Below, one piece after another: positions 1 to 6,111 of a stretch of DNA of 7,701 bases (the stretch's first letter is position 1; each line of letters starts with the position of its first letter). The notes beneath the pieces were generated by a model that searched no databases, had not been told where the DNA came from, and was given only the letters and a program-made list of their open reading frames with translations. The stretch comes from Eubacteriales Family XIII. Incertae Sedis bacterium (lineage in GTDB: Bacteria; Bacillota; Clostridia; Peptostreptococcales; Anaerovoracaceae), in contig JAISEX010000142.1 in assembly GCA_031263875.1 (NCBI GenBank), positions 1 through 7,701 on the forward strand. The letters are read 5' to 3'. Made by a program: the position numbers and the translations under genes.

Positions 1-1182
1 ATCAACGCGCATGGCGGTGAAAAGACGGCAAGCATTCCCGTTACCGTTCTGCCCGCGACGGACGCAGCGACCAAAGTCTTAACCGTAAAGAACGGCGAAT
101 TCGTCGGAACCGGCAGCGGAGCTGCGAATAACCAGTTTGCGGCAGACGCAAAGATAACCATTGTTGCGAAGACGGCTCCGAGCGGTCAGGTATTTGACAA
201 ATGGACAGGAGCGGACGCGGGCAGTTTCGCAGACCAGACCAGTCCTACGACCGTCTTTACCATGCCCGACGCCGCGGCGACCGTCACCGCGACGTACAAA
301 AACGTTCATACGTTGACCGTCGTGAACGGAACCGGCAGCGGCTCATATGCATCGGGAAAGAGCGTACCGATCAGTGCGAATCCAGCGCCAAGCGGCCAGG
401 TATTTGACAAATGGACAACCAGTAATGGCGGAAGTTTTGCAAATGACACCAGCGCTGATACCACCTTTACTATGCCGGACGATGACGTCACAATAACGGC
501 AACGTACAAAGACGAAACTGTAACGCCACCGCCACCCACAACGGATACTTTCGCTGTAATCGTAACAGGCGGCACCGACGGAGCCAACGGTACGTACGCA
601 GCCGGAGCAACGGTAAATATCACCGCGAACGCGCCCGCGTCAGGCAAAGTATTCGATAAATGGACGAGTAAAGATGGCGTAACTTTCGCCAATGAAAATA
701 ACGCTGCAACGAGCTTCGTTATGCCCGCGAAAGACGTCACCGTCACCGCAACGTATAAAGACGAGCCCGTTGACCCGCCCGTGAATCCGCCCGTCGACCC
801 GCCAACGGCCGATAACGGCTGGGTACACGCGAACGGCGTCTGGAAATACTTTGTCGATGGCGTCGCAAAAACCGGTTGGATTTATGACCAAAGCACATGG
901 TATTACACCAATGCCGCTGGCGAAATGCAGACCGGTTGGGTTTACGACCATAACACCTGGTATTACCTCGCCGGGAACGGAGCGATGAAAACCGGCTGGG
1001 TGAAAGACAATGGAAGTTGGTATTACCTCGCTGGAAATGGCGCGATGGTCGCAAGCAAATGGTTCAAGGATACCGATGGCAGTTGGTACTATCTCAGTGG
1101 CAATGGCAAAATGCTGACCGGAAAGCAGAAAATCGGCGGGAAAGTTTATTCATTCAAAACAAATGGGGTTTGGATAGGGTAA
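1..1182 (+). CDS. Partial cell-surface protein: InlB-B-like repeats plus choline-binding-type cell-wall repeats (3' end only)
   Basis: The reading frame is open from base 1, so the N-terminus and signal peptide lie outside the window; the first internal ATG at 262 is not the start. The visible 393 residues begin with the tail of some earlier domain. Three repeats of about 70 residues follow (residues about 26-100, 103-170, 184-253), each with SG(Q/K)VFDKWT in the middle and an F.MP...VT.TATYK ending, matching the divergent InlB B-repeat / Flg_new type. Proline-rich linkers (PPPP at about 176; PVDPPVNPPVDPP at about 256-268) separate modules. Residues 271-393 are six repeats of about 20 residues with GW and WYY motifs, typical of choline/glucan-binding repeats that hold proteins non-covalently on the cell wall. 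No LPXTG signal is present. It is probably an exported wall-bound protein; its catalytic or adhesive part, if any, lies upstream. The family call is firm, the ligand is not. Confidence 0.9.
   Translation: MNAHGGEKTASIPVTVLPATDAATKVLTVKNGEFVGTGSGAANNQFAADAKITIVAKTAPSGQVFDKWTGADAGSFADQTSPTTVFTMPDAAATVTATYKNVHTLTVVNGTGSGSYASGKSVPISANPAPSGQVFDKWTTSNGGSFANDTSADTTFTMPDDDVTITATYKDETVTPPPPTTDTFAVIVTGGTDGANGTYAAGATVNITANAPASGKVFDKWTSKDGVTFANENNAATSFVMPAKDVTVTATYKDEPVDPPVNPPVDPPTADNGWVHANGVWKYFVDGVAKTGWIYDQSTWYYTNAAGEMQTGWVYDHNTWYYLAGNGAMKTGWVKDNGSWYYLAGNGAMVASKWFKDTDGSWYYLSGNGKMLTGKQKIGGKVYSFKTNGVWIG
76..759 (+). repeat. Three tandem InlB-B-like repeat modules
   Basis: The modules are at about 76-300, 307-510 and 550-759. 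They share the core SG-(Q/K)-VFDKWT and end in TATYK. Modules 1 and 2 are the most alike, including the same GTGSG stretch near the start and SGQVFDKWT. Module 3 follows a PPPPTTD linker and is more diverged. Such beta-rich modules usually act as stalks or adhesion spacers in Gram-positive surface proteins. Confidence 0.8.
814..1179 (+). repeat. Six cell-wall-binding (choline-binding-type) repeats
   Basis: The units start at 814, 874, 934, 994, 1057 and 1120 and are 20-21 codons long. Each of the first five has an N-terminal (G/K)W and a central W(K/Y)Y. Units 2-4 keep GW(I/V), and units 3-5 keep WYYL(A/S)GNG. The DNA of units 3 and 4 is still close to identical around the WYYLAGNGAM codons, which suggests recent amplification or gene conversion. 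The last unit has lost the central tryptophans, as capping repeats often do. Confidence 0.85.
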
Positions 1183-1219
1183 GCCACATCAAACAAAGCA
1201 TATAACGCATGGGTAAAAT

Positions 1220-1270
1220 GGGGGCCGCGCAGAGATGTCGCGGCCTCCCTTGCCTTGTGGGGAGGTTTTT
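1220..1270 (+). terminator. Probable Rho-independent terminator of the surface-protein gene, with a competing hairpin
   Basis: CCTCCC at 1244-1249 pairs with GGGAGG at 1260-1265, and TTTTT at 1266-1270 follows at once, giving a short intrinsic terminator about 60 nt after the stop codon. A stronger hairpin lies just 5': positions 1220-1229 pair with 1239-1248 (10 pairs, one G-T). The two stems share 1244-1248, so they cannot both form. This is read directly from the sequence; termination efficiency is inferred. Confidence 0.65.
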
Positions 1271-1400
1271 GTGCCGTAGTCAGGGAATGTTATACGTGGC
1301 TGTTTTGTTCGGGGACGACGTTTGTCCACGTTCAATTGATGAAGTTTCCCTATGCATGCTGCGGTTCGCAAAATGAGGTTCTAATTTGCAGTGATTATCT

Positions 1401-1430
1401 CTGGATTGCTTCGCTGCGCTCGCAATGATA
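1401..1430. repeat. Short dispersed palindromic repeat ('CERSEAIQ' type)
   Basis: ATTGC at 1405-1409 and GCAAT at 1422-1426 bracket a GC-rich core (TTCGCTGCGCTC). Read on the minus strand, the element translates as HCERSEAIQ, a string I recall from many spurious bacterial protein predictions and which marks a widespread small intergenic palindrome. It is non-coding. The hairpin is visible in the sequence; the family recognition is from memory. Confidence 0.6.
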
Positions 1431-1480
1431 TTTTGGATTCCGGAATATAGCCGCTAAAATTGCGGCCCGGAAAAACGTAG

Positions 1481-1499
1481 GGGCGGCATTCTGCCGCCC
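1481..1499. repeat. Perfect 8-bp GC hairpin within an intergenic repeat
   Basis: GGGCGGCA at 1481-1488 and TGCCGCCC at 1492-1499 form a perfect stem with a 3-nt TTC loop. The context GTAGGGGCGGCATTC resembles REP-like GTAGGGGCGG elements that I recall as common in Clostridia. No T-run follows on either strand, so it is not a simple intrinsic terminator. Confidence 0.55.
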
Positions 1500-1641
1500 G
1501 TTGCCGCCTGGAAATGGCGATGAGAAGGAAGACGGCACGGGGAGAACGGTGATGCCGTGTTTTCGCCCGCGCTGGTTTTGGGTTCGCGAGGAACGGGGAC
1601 GCCGGATGAGGACGGGTATGTTATGGGCTTTTCTCGCATAT

Positions 1642-1829
1642 GGGAGCCGGAGCGCAGCGACGGCGACGCGCAAGGGATAAGAGGGGTGCGAAGCAGCCGT
1701 GAAGCGGCCGGAGCGAAGCGGAGCCCCGGATAGCCCGGTGGGGCTGTTTCATCGTGTTTGAAATTTTGCATTATAAAAATTTAACAATTAAGCTGCTCAT
1801 TTATTTTGGGACAGCCCCATGCGCCCAAG
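1642..1829. repeat. Dispersed intergenic repeat, copy 1
   Basis: Three blocks match the gap after metG in the same order and orientation. The first, 1642-1678, matches 5948-5984 at 34 of 37 bases. The second, 1732-1744 (AGCCCGGTGGGGC), is identical to 6028-6040. The third, 1813-1826 (AGCCCCATGCGCCC), is identical to 6044-6057, and the match continues nearly to the AG at 1828-1829. Between the first two blocks this copy has a different purine-rich filler; between the last two it carries an AT-rich segment that copy 2 lacks. It is most likely a non-coding REP- or MITE-like family of this genome. Confidence 0.75.
1740..1818. mobile_element. 79-bp AT-rich, MITE-like segment bounded by inverted repeats
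   Basis: GGGGCTGT at 1740-1747 and ACAGCCCC at 1811-1818 are perfect 8-bp inverted ends (9 bp with the flanking T and A). Beyond them the ends read GGGGCTGTTTCA and, on the other strand, GGGGCTGTCCCA, so 10 of 12 bases agree. The interior is AT-rich, in contrast to its GC-rich surroundings, and has no open frame of note. A GGGGCTGT start with an AT-rich interior resembles insertion-sequence ends, so a short non-autonomous element is plausible. I see no clear target-site duplication. In the second copy of the surrounding repeat only GGGGC-GCT-AGCCCC remains at this place. Confidence 0.45.
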
Positions 1830-1925
1830 AAGGCACCTCGGTCGCGGCGTTTGCGCCTCAAATCCGCAAAAACATCCTCTCCGTCTGTTTTCCGCTGTTT
1901 AAACGGTGTAAATGCAAAAATGTAG

Positions 1926-1931
1926 TATAAT
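1926..1931 (+). promoter_or_regulatory. Possible -10 element for the TPR membrane-protein/metG transcript
   Basis: A perfect TATAAT lies in an AT-rich island about 185 nt before the gene start, with TATGAT overlapping downstream at 1932-1937. No good -35 hexamer is found at 16-18 bp spacing (ACGGTG or similar), and there is no TG extension, so the call rests on the -10 and the lack of another candidate in the GC-rich leader. Confidence 0.35.
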
Positions 1932-2104
1932 TATGATAGGGTATCTCTGAAAACTTTTGCTGCGCTTTTGCCGCGCTGCCGCGCCGCTTCAGGGCTTTGC
2001 AGGAGCGTTGCTGCTGTCGAGTTTTGGGTGTGCGGTGATACATCGCACGGCGCTGCGCGTGATCGTTTGGAGAGGTTCCCCCGGAAGAAACCTGCTGGTG
2101 AAAC

Positions 2105-2109
2105 GGAGG
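2105..2109 (+). promoter_or_regulatory. Ribosome binding site deciding the start at 2116
   Basis: GGAGG lies 6 nt before ATG 2116. The frame is open further up, to an ATG at 1957, but that codon has no ribosome binding site, and the 53 extra residues are translated repeat-like GC-rich leader that would place arginine-rich sequence before the acidic N-terminus. The 2116 start is therefore preferred. Confidence 0.75.
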
Positions 2110-2115
2110 CGTAAT

Positions 2116-3765
2116 ATGTCAGAAGACAGAGAAGGGCCGAGGAAGTATTCGAGCGGCTATTTTGGCGACAGCGTTTATAACGGGCCCGGCGCGAAAAATC
2201 CCGATGCGGATGGCGCGGCGGACGACAGCGTTCTCTATGACGAGGCTACGGGGCGTACCTATTATTTGGACGAGGAAACCGGCGCCTACTATTACTATGA
2301 CAAGGAAAGCGGCGATTACGTCTATTACGAGGGCGACGACGGCGCGGACGGGGGACCGCCGGAGACGTCTGATGCGGAGCGGCCATATGGTAACGGCGGC
2401 TACGGAGAAGCGGACGAGCGAGCTGTTTCCGGCATAAACGCGTCACCCGAACGAGCGCAGGCGAGGCCGGAACGAATGCAGACGCGGCCGGATCGCGGGA
2501 TCCCGCGGGAGGATGCGGATATGCCGGCGGAGCCGTGGGAACGTGAGATGCCGCGGCGCGAAGACCCGCGTCCCCGAACGGCAGCGCAGACAAAGCCTTC
2601 CGTCAAGAAAAAGGGCAAAAACCGTACGACGGTCATTCTGATAATTGTCGCGGCGGTGCTGCTTATCGGCGCTGTCATTGCGTCGGTGCTTATTTTTGGC
2701 GCGAAGGATAAGAACACGTACGACGCTCAGATGCGCATTGGCGTGGAGCATTACAAGGCGGGCGAATACGACGAGGCCGAGGAAGCGTTTTTGAAAGCGC
2801 TTGAGTTTAAGCCCGGTGATGTCAACGCGTCCGTTGCGCTGGCCGACACGTATTCCGCGCAAAAAAAGTACGATAGGGCGGCGAGTTTGCTGGAGGATAC
2901 GAAGCTGAAACATCCGGAGGACGCCGATATCATGAACCGGCTGCTGACACTCTACATCAGCGATCTCAGCAATATCGAGCGCGCGAACGAGCTTATTATC
3001 GAGTGCTATGAGGGCAAGATCGATCCGAAGAACGACCTTGTTATGCCGGCTCCGGTCTTCGATCCGGCGGGCGGTTCTTTCGAGGAAGCGAAGCAGGTCG
3101 AGATCACCGCGACGGAGGGTTACGCGATCTATTATACGCAGGACGGGACGATGCCGACGACCAAGAGCAGCGCGTATAAATCGGCGCTGAAGATCGCGAA
3201 GAGCAGCGACCTGACGATCACGGCGGTCGGCGTGGCGGAAAACGGGCTGATGACGTGGCCGGGAACCGCTGAGTTCAAGATAGATATCCGGTTCGTGACC
3301 GATAAGTCGGCGATAGACCTGATCGGATCGTCGGCAAAAACGATTATGAATTCGGTCGGCGCTCTGTATTATAAGGGCGTGGAAGGCGGCGGGCTGTATT
3401 ATCAGGCGAAGAATAACGACGGGGTGAGCTACATCTTCACGTATGAGGATCTGGACGTTCCGGAGCCCGATCCCGCGGCGGAGGACGATAAGGCGGCGGA
3501 GCCCGATCCCGAAAAACACCCGCTGAAGGAGAACGCGAAGTGCGTTGCCGTCGATATGCGAATAGACGAATACACGACGCAGCTTTCGGGGAATATCGCC
3601 GTTGAGGACTTGATGAGCGGGCTTTCGATAAAGAATTACAAGGTGACGAAAAGCGAAATGGATGATAAATACCATTTGTACTATACGCAAAATGGGTTAT
3701 CATTTGATTATACGCTGAAGGATAAGGAAACGGCGAGCGGCGGCGGAACGCTGCTTGTAAAATAG
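2116..3765 (+). CDS. Single-pass membrane protein with tyrosine-rich decapeptide repeats, TPRs and a chitobiase C-terminal-type domain
   Basis: The product has 549 residues from the start chosen by GGAGG at 2105. Residues 1-170 are acidic, disordered and probably cytoplasmic. They include a tyrosine-rich decapeptide repeat (41-73) and an arginine/proline stretch (111-130, PER/RPER/RPDR). A KKKGKNR stop signal precedes one hydrophobic helix (about 172-196). There is no cleavable signal peptide, so the orientation is N-in, C-out. Residues about 204-271 form two TPRs (AGEYDEAEEAFLKALEFKPG is typical). Residues about 311-390 (P.PVFDPAGGSF...V.I......IYYTQDGTMPT) match the chitobiase/beta-hexosaminidase C-terminal beta-sandwich (CHB_HEX_C type). 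The final part (392-549), split by an EPDP-rich acidic linker (447-468), is not recognised. metG follows after 25 nt, so the two are probably co-transcribed. The outer domains suggest protein or glycan binding at the envelope; function is unknown and no catalytic residues are seen. Confidence 0.85.
   Translation: MSEDREGPRKYSSGYFGDSVYNGPGAKNPDADGAADDSVLYDEATGRTYYLDEETGAYYYYDKESGDYVYYEGDDGADGGPPETSDAERPYGNGGYGEADERAVSGINASPERAQARPERMQTRPDRGIPREDADMPAEPWEREMPRREDPRPRTAAQTKPSVKKKGKNRTTVILIIVAAVLLIGAVIASVLIFGAKDKNTYDAQMRIGVEHYKAGEYDEAEEAFLKALEFKPGDVNASVALADTYSAQKKYDRAASLLEDTKLKHPEDADIMNRLLTLYISDLSNIERANELIIECYEGKIDPKNDLVMPAPVFDPAGGSFEEAKQVEITATEGYAIYYTQDGTMPTTKSSAYKSALKIAKSSDLTITAVGVAENGLMTWPGTAEFKIDIRFVTDKSAIDLIGSSAKTIMNSVGALYYKGVEGGGLYYQAKNNDGVSYIFTYEDLDVPEPDPAAEDDKAAEPDPEKHPLKENAKCVAVDMRIDEYTTQLSGNIAVEDLMSGLSIKNYKVTKSEMDDKYHLYYTQNGLSFDYTLKDKETASGGGTLLVK
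2236..2334 (+). repeat. Tyrosine-rich decapeptide repeat in the cytoplasmic tail
   Basis: Three and a partial fourth unit of exactly ten residues: YDEATGRTYY, LDEETGAYYY, YDKESGDYVY, YEG. The pattern is aromatic/Leu-Asp-acidic/Lys-x-(T/S)-G-x-x-aromatic-Tyr. It recalls the eukaryotic OCRE aromatic repeat (YY-D-x-x-(T/S)-G-x-Y) but has a ten- rather than eight-residue period. The resemblance is by eye only. Confidence 0.7.
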
Positions 3766-3790
3766 GAAGAGAACAGCAAGGAGGCGCTGC

Positions 3791-5884
3791 ATGACGTCAG
3801 AGAAGGGCACGTACTACATTACAACACCGATATATTACCCGAGTTCCAATTTGCACGTGGGGCACACCTATTGCACGGTAATGGCGGACGCTATGGCCAG
3901 ATTCAAGAGGATGGCAGGCTACGACGTTATGTTTCTGACGGGCACGGATGAGCACGGCCAGAAAATACAGCGGATCGCGGAGGAGGCGGGCATTACGCCG
4001 CAGGCGCACGTGGACGGCATTGTCGCGGGCATCAAAGACCTCTGGGCGACGATGGAGATTTCCTACGACGATTTTATCCGCACGACGGAAGACCGGCATA
4101 AACGTCGCGTGCAGGAAATTTTCAAGAAGATATATGACGCGGGCGATATTTACCGCGGCGAATACGAGGGGTGGTATTGCGAGCCCTGCGAGTCGTATTG
4201 GACGGACGTGCAGCTCGTGGACGGTAACTGCCCGGATTGCGGCAGACCTGCGGAAAAGGCGAAGGAAACGGCGTACTTTTTCAAGCTGTCGAAGTATGCG
4301 GACCGGCTGCTGGAGCTTTTGGAGCGCGAACCGTACTTTCTTGAGCCTGAAACGCGCCGCAACGAGATGATTCAGTTTATCAAACAGGGACTCGAAGACC
4401 TGTGCATTTCGCGCTCGTCGTTCGACTGGGGCGTTCCCGTGCCGATCGAGGACGGGCAGGTGATCTATGTGTGGCTCGACGCCCTGTCGAATTATATAAC
4501 GGCGCTCGGCTGGCCGGCGGTGGACGGGACGCCCGGCGAGGACGATAAGTTCAACGCCTACTGGCCGGCGGATATTCATCTCGTCGGTAAGGAAATCGTG
4601 CGGTTCCATACCATCATTTGGCCCGCGATGCTGATGTCTCTGGAAGTGCCGCTGCCGAAAAAGGTGCTCGGCCACGGATGGCTGCTGCTCTCCGGCGGCA
4701 AGATGTCGAAGTCGAAGGGCAACGTGGTGGATCCGGTGAAGCTGATAGAGCGCTACGGCGTGGACGCGCTGAAATATTTCCTGCTGCGCGAATATACCTT
4801 CGGGCAGGATGGCCTGTTTACGAACGAGGCGCTGATCGGGAGGATCAACGCCGATCTCGCGAACGACCTTGGTAATCTGCTGTCGCGCACGACGGGCATG
4901 GCGGAGAAGTTTACGGGCGGTCTTATCCGGAAGCAGACAGAGGATGGCGCGACCGCGACGGTGTATTTCGCGTCCTCTGAGCCTGAGCGCGGCGACGTGG
5001 AGATATCGGATCTTGTGGGTGATAGGGAGGCTCCGGATTTAGAGTTGATAGACCTTGCCGTGTCGACGGCCGGCAAGGTCGAAAAATGTATGGACGAATT
5101 CGCGTTTAATCACGCGCTCGAGGAAATTTGGGCGCTGATCAGGCGCAGCAACAAGTATATAGATGAAACGATGCCGTGGGCGCTCGCGAAGGACGAGGCG
5201 CAGAAAGCCCGCCTCGAGGAAGTCCTGTATAATCTCGCGGAAACGCTTCGCATCGTGTCGATCCTGATCCACCCGTTTATGCACTATACGGCGGCGGAGA
5301 TCCGGAAACAGCTCGGCATCGGCGATACGAAGCCGGAATGGAAAGACGCGTCCGCATTCGGCATTGTGGAGGAATACCGCACGACGAAGGGCGTCAATCT
5401 CTTCCCGCGGCTCGATATCGACGCGGAATTGGAGGCGCTGAACGCGCTTATTCCGGGCGGCGCGGACGAAGCTGAGGCGACCGTGCCGGATCCCGGCAAA
5501 ACGGAGACGCGGGCCGAAGCGGGGGAACTCGCGGAGGACGCGGCCGAGGCGGTAATTCAGTATAAGCCGGAAATCGAGTATGATGTCTTCGATAAGCTCG
5601 ACCTGCGCGTCGGTGAAGTAGCAGGATGCCGGCGGCACCCGAACGCGGATAAGCTGCTCGTCTTCCAGATAAAAATGGGCGGCGAGGTGCGTCAGATCGT
5701 GTCGGGCGTCGCGGGATCGCATGCGCCGGGCGACTGTGTCGGGCGTAAGGTGATCGTCGTCGCGAACCTGAAACCGCGTATGCTGCGCGGCGAGGAATCG
5801 AAGGGCATGCTGCTGTTTGCGGATAACGGCGACCGGTACGAGTTTGTGACGACGGACGCGCCGGACGGGGAACAGGTGACGTGA
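3791..5884 (+). CDS. metG: Methionyl-tRNA synthetase with C-terminal tRNA-binding domain
   Basis: This enzyme charges tRNA-Met with methionine in the cytoplasm, using ATP. The 697 residues show the class I signatures: HVGH (22-25) in the Rossmann fold and KMSKS (304-308). One zinc knuckle with Cys130, Cys133, Cys147 and Cys150 (CEPC...CPDC) sits in the connective insertion. The anticodon-binding helical domain spans roughly 345-540, with an unusually long insertion at about 378-416. An Ala/Glu-rich linker (about 550-590) leads to a C-terminal OB-fold tRNA-binding domain (about 594-697, with FDKLDLRVG, HPNADKL and NLKPRMLRG) that often mediates dimerisation or tRNA affinity. AAGGAGG at 3778-3784, 6 nt before the ATG, fixes the start. 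It lies 25 nt after the TPR membrane-protein gene and upstream of tatD. All core motifs are intact, so the enzyme should be active. Confidence 0.97.
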   Translation: MTSEKGTYYITTPIYYPSSNLHVGHTYCTVMADAMARFKRMAGYDVMFLTGTDEHGQKIQRIAEEAGITPQAHVDGIVAGIKDLWATMEISYDDFIRTTEDRHKRRVQEIFKKIYDAGDIYRGEYEGWYCEPCESYWTDVQLVDGNCPDCGRPAEKAKETAYFFKLSKYADRLLELLEREPYFLEPETRRNEMIQFIKQGLEDLCISRSSFDWGVPVPIEDGQVIYVWLDALSNYITALGWPAVDGTPGEDDKFNAYWPADIHLVGKEIVRFHTIIWPAMLMSLEVPLPKKVLGHGWLLLSGGKMSKSKGNVVDPVKLIERYGVDALKYFLLREYTFGQDGLFTNEALIGRINADLANDLGNLLSRTTGMAEKFTGGLIRKQTEDGATATVYFASSEPERGDVEISDLVGDREAPDLELIDLAVSTAGKVEKCMDEFAFNHALEEIWALIRRSNKYIDETMPWALAKDEAQKARLEEVLYNLAETLRIVSILIHPFMHYTAAEIRKQLGIGDTKPEWKDASAFGIVEEYRTTKGVNLFPRLDIDAELEALNALIPGGADEAEATVPDPGKTETRAEAGELAEDAAEAVIQYKPEIEYDVFDKLDLRVGEVAGCRRHPNADKLLVFQIKMGGEVRQIVSGVAGSHAPGDCVGRKVIVVANLKPRMLRGEESKGMLLFADNGDRYEFVTTDAPDGEQVT

Positions 5885-5947
5885 AAGAGACGGCAGACTG
5901 TGTGAAAACCTCTTTGGGAGTTTGAGCGGAGCGAGAACTCCTCTAGA

Positions 5948-6060
5948 GGGAGCCGGAGCGTAGCGGAGGCGACGCGCAAGGGATTGAAGCGGTATCCTTT
6001 TGCCGCAGGCAAAAGATACAAGCGGAAAGCCCGGTGGGGCGCTAGCCCCATGCGCCCGAG
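5948..6060. repeat. Dispersed intergenic repeat, copy 2, with two strong hairpins
   Basis: This is the second copy of the family at 1642-1829, sitting between metG and tatD. The filler between the conserved blocks forms a hairpin: 5992-6004 pairs with 6008-6019 (12 pairs, one bulged C at 5996, loop GCA). The 3' block forms another, TGGGGC (6035-6040) with GCCCCA (6045-6050) around a GCTA loop. Just upstream, GGAGTT (5917-5922) pairs with AACTCC (5936-5941), so the element may begin near 5890. No T-run follows any of the stems, so termination is not evident. Minus-strand frames across it are spurious. Confidence 0.75.
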
Positions 6061-6100
6061 TTATACGGAAGATGAACCATTGAGGAAATTATAAACATAA

Positions 6101-6105
6101 GAGGA
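6101..6105 (+). promoter_or_regulatory. Ribosome binding site of tatD
   Basis: GAGGA lies 6 nt before ATG 6112. A second TGAGGAAAT at 6081-6089 looks similar but has no start codon at a suitable distance. Translation therefore begins at the first residues of the MIFDSHAH motif, as expected for TatD. Confidence 0.7.
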
Positions 6106-6111
6106 ACTATA

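Larger units (their letters stand above)
1183..2115. other. Long gene-free stretch between the surface-protein gene and the TPR membrane-protein gene
   Basis: I see no credible gene here. Open frames on either strand lack ribosome binding sites and are low-complexity translations of GC-rich repeats. In order the region holds the terminator (1220-1270), about 120 bases in which I recognise nothing (1271-1390), a small dispersed palindrome (1401-1430), a perfect GC hairpin (1481-1499), copy 1 of a repeat also found after metG (1642-1829), the AT-rich inverted-repeat-bounded segment inside it (1740-1818), and a possible promoter (near 1926) with a leader of about 175 nt. Confidence 0.7.

Noticed and set aside
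1454..1771. Minus-strand open frame of 105 codons (and an overlapping one at 1395-1673)
   Set aside because: They lie across the palindrome and repeat region, have no ribosome binding site, and read as arginine/proline/serine-rich repeat translations of the kind often mispredicted as genes.
1770..1775. Minus-strand TATAAT inside the 79-bp AT-rich segment
   Set aside because: No matching -35 at suitable spacing and no gene downstream on the minus strand; AT-rich DNA gives such hexamers by chance.
1938..2104. Possible riboswitch or T-box in the leader of the TPR-protein/metG transcript
   Set aside because: Small stems such as GTGCG/CGCAC near 2031-2049 can be drawn, but I see no T-box sequence, no known riboswitch motif and no terminator before the start codon.
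1957..2115. N-terminal extension of the TPR membrane protein from ATG 1957
   Set aside because: There is no ribosome binding site at 1957, the sequence is GC-rich leader, and a good GGAGG stands before ATG 2116.
2443..3690. Long minus-strand open frame of 415 codons opposite the TPR membrane-protein gene
   Set aside because: It is arginine/leucine-rich with no domain, and is explained by codon bias on the opposite strand, which carries recognisable TM, TPR and beta-sandwich domains.
3797..4675. Minus-strand open frame of 292 codons opposite metG
   Set aside because: It is a shadow of metG, arginine-rich, without family motifs.
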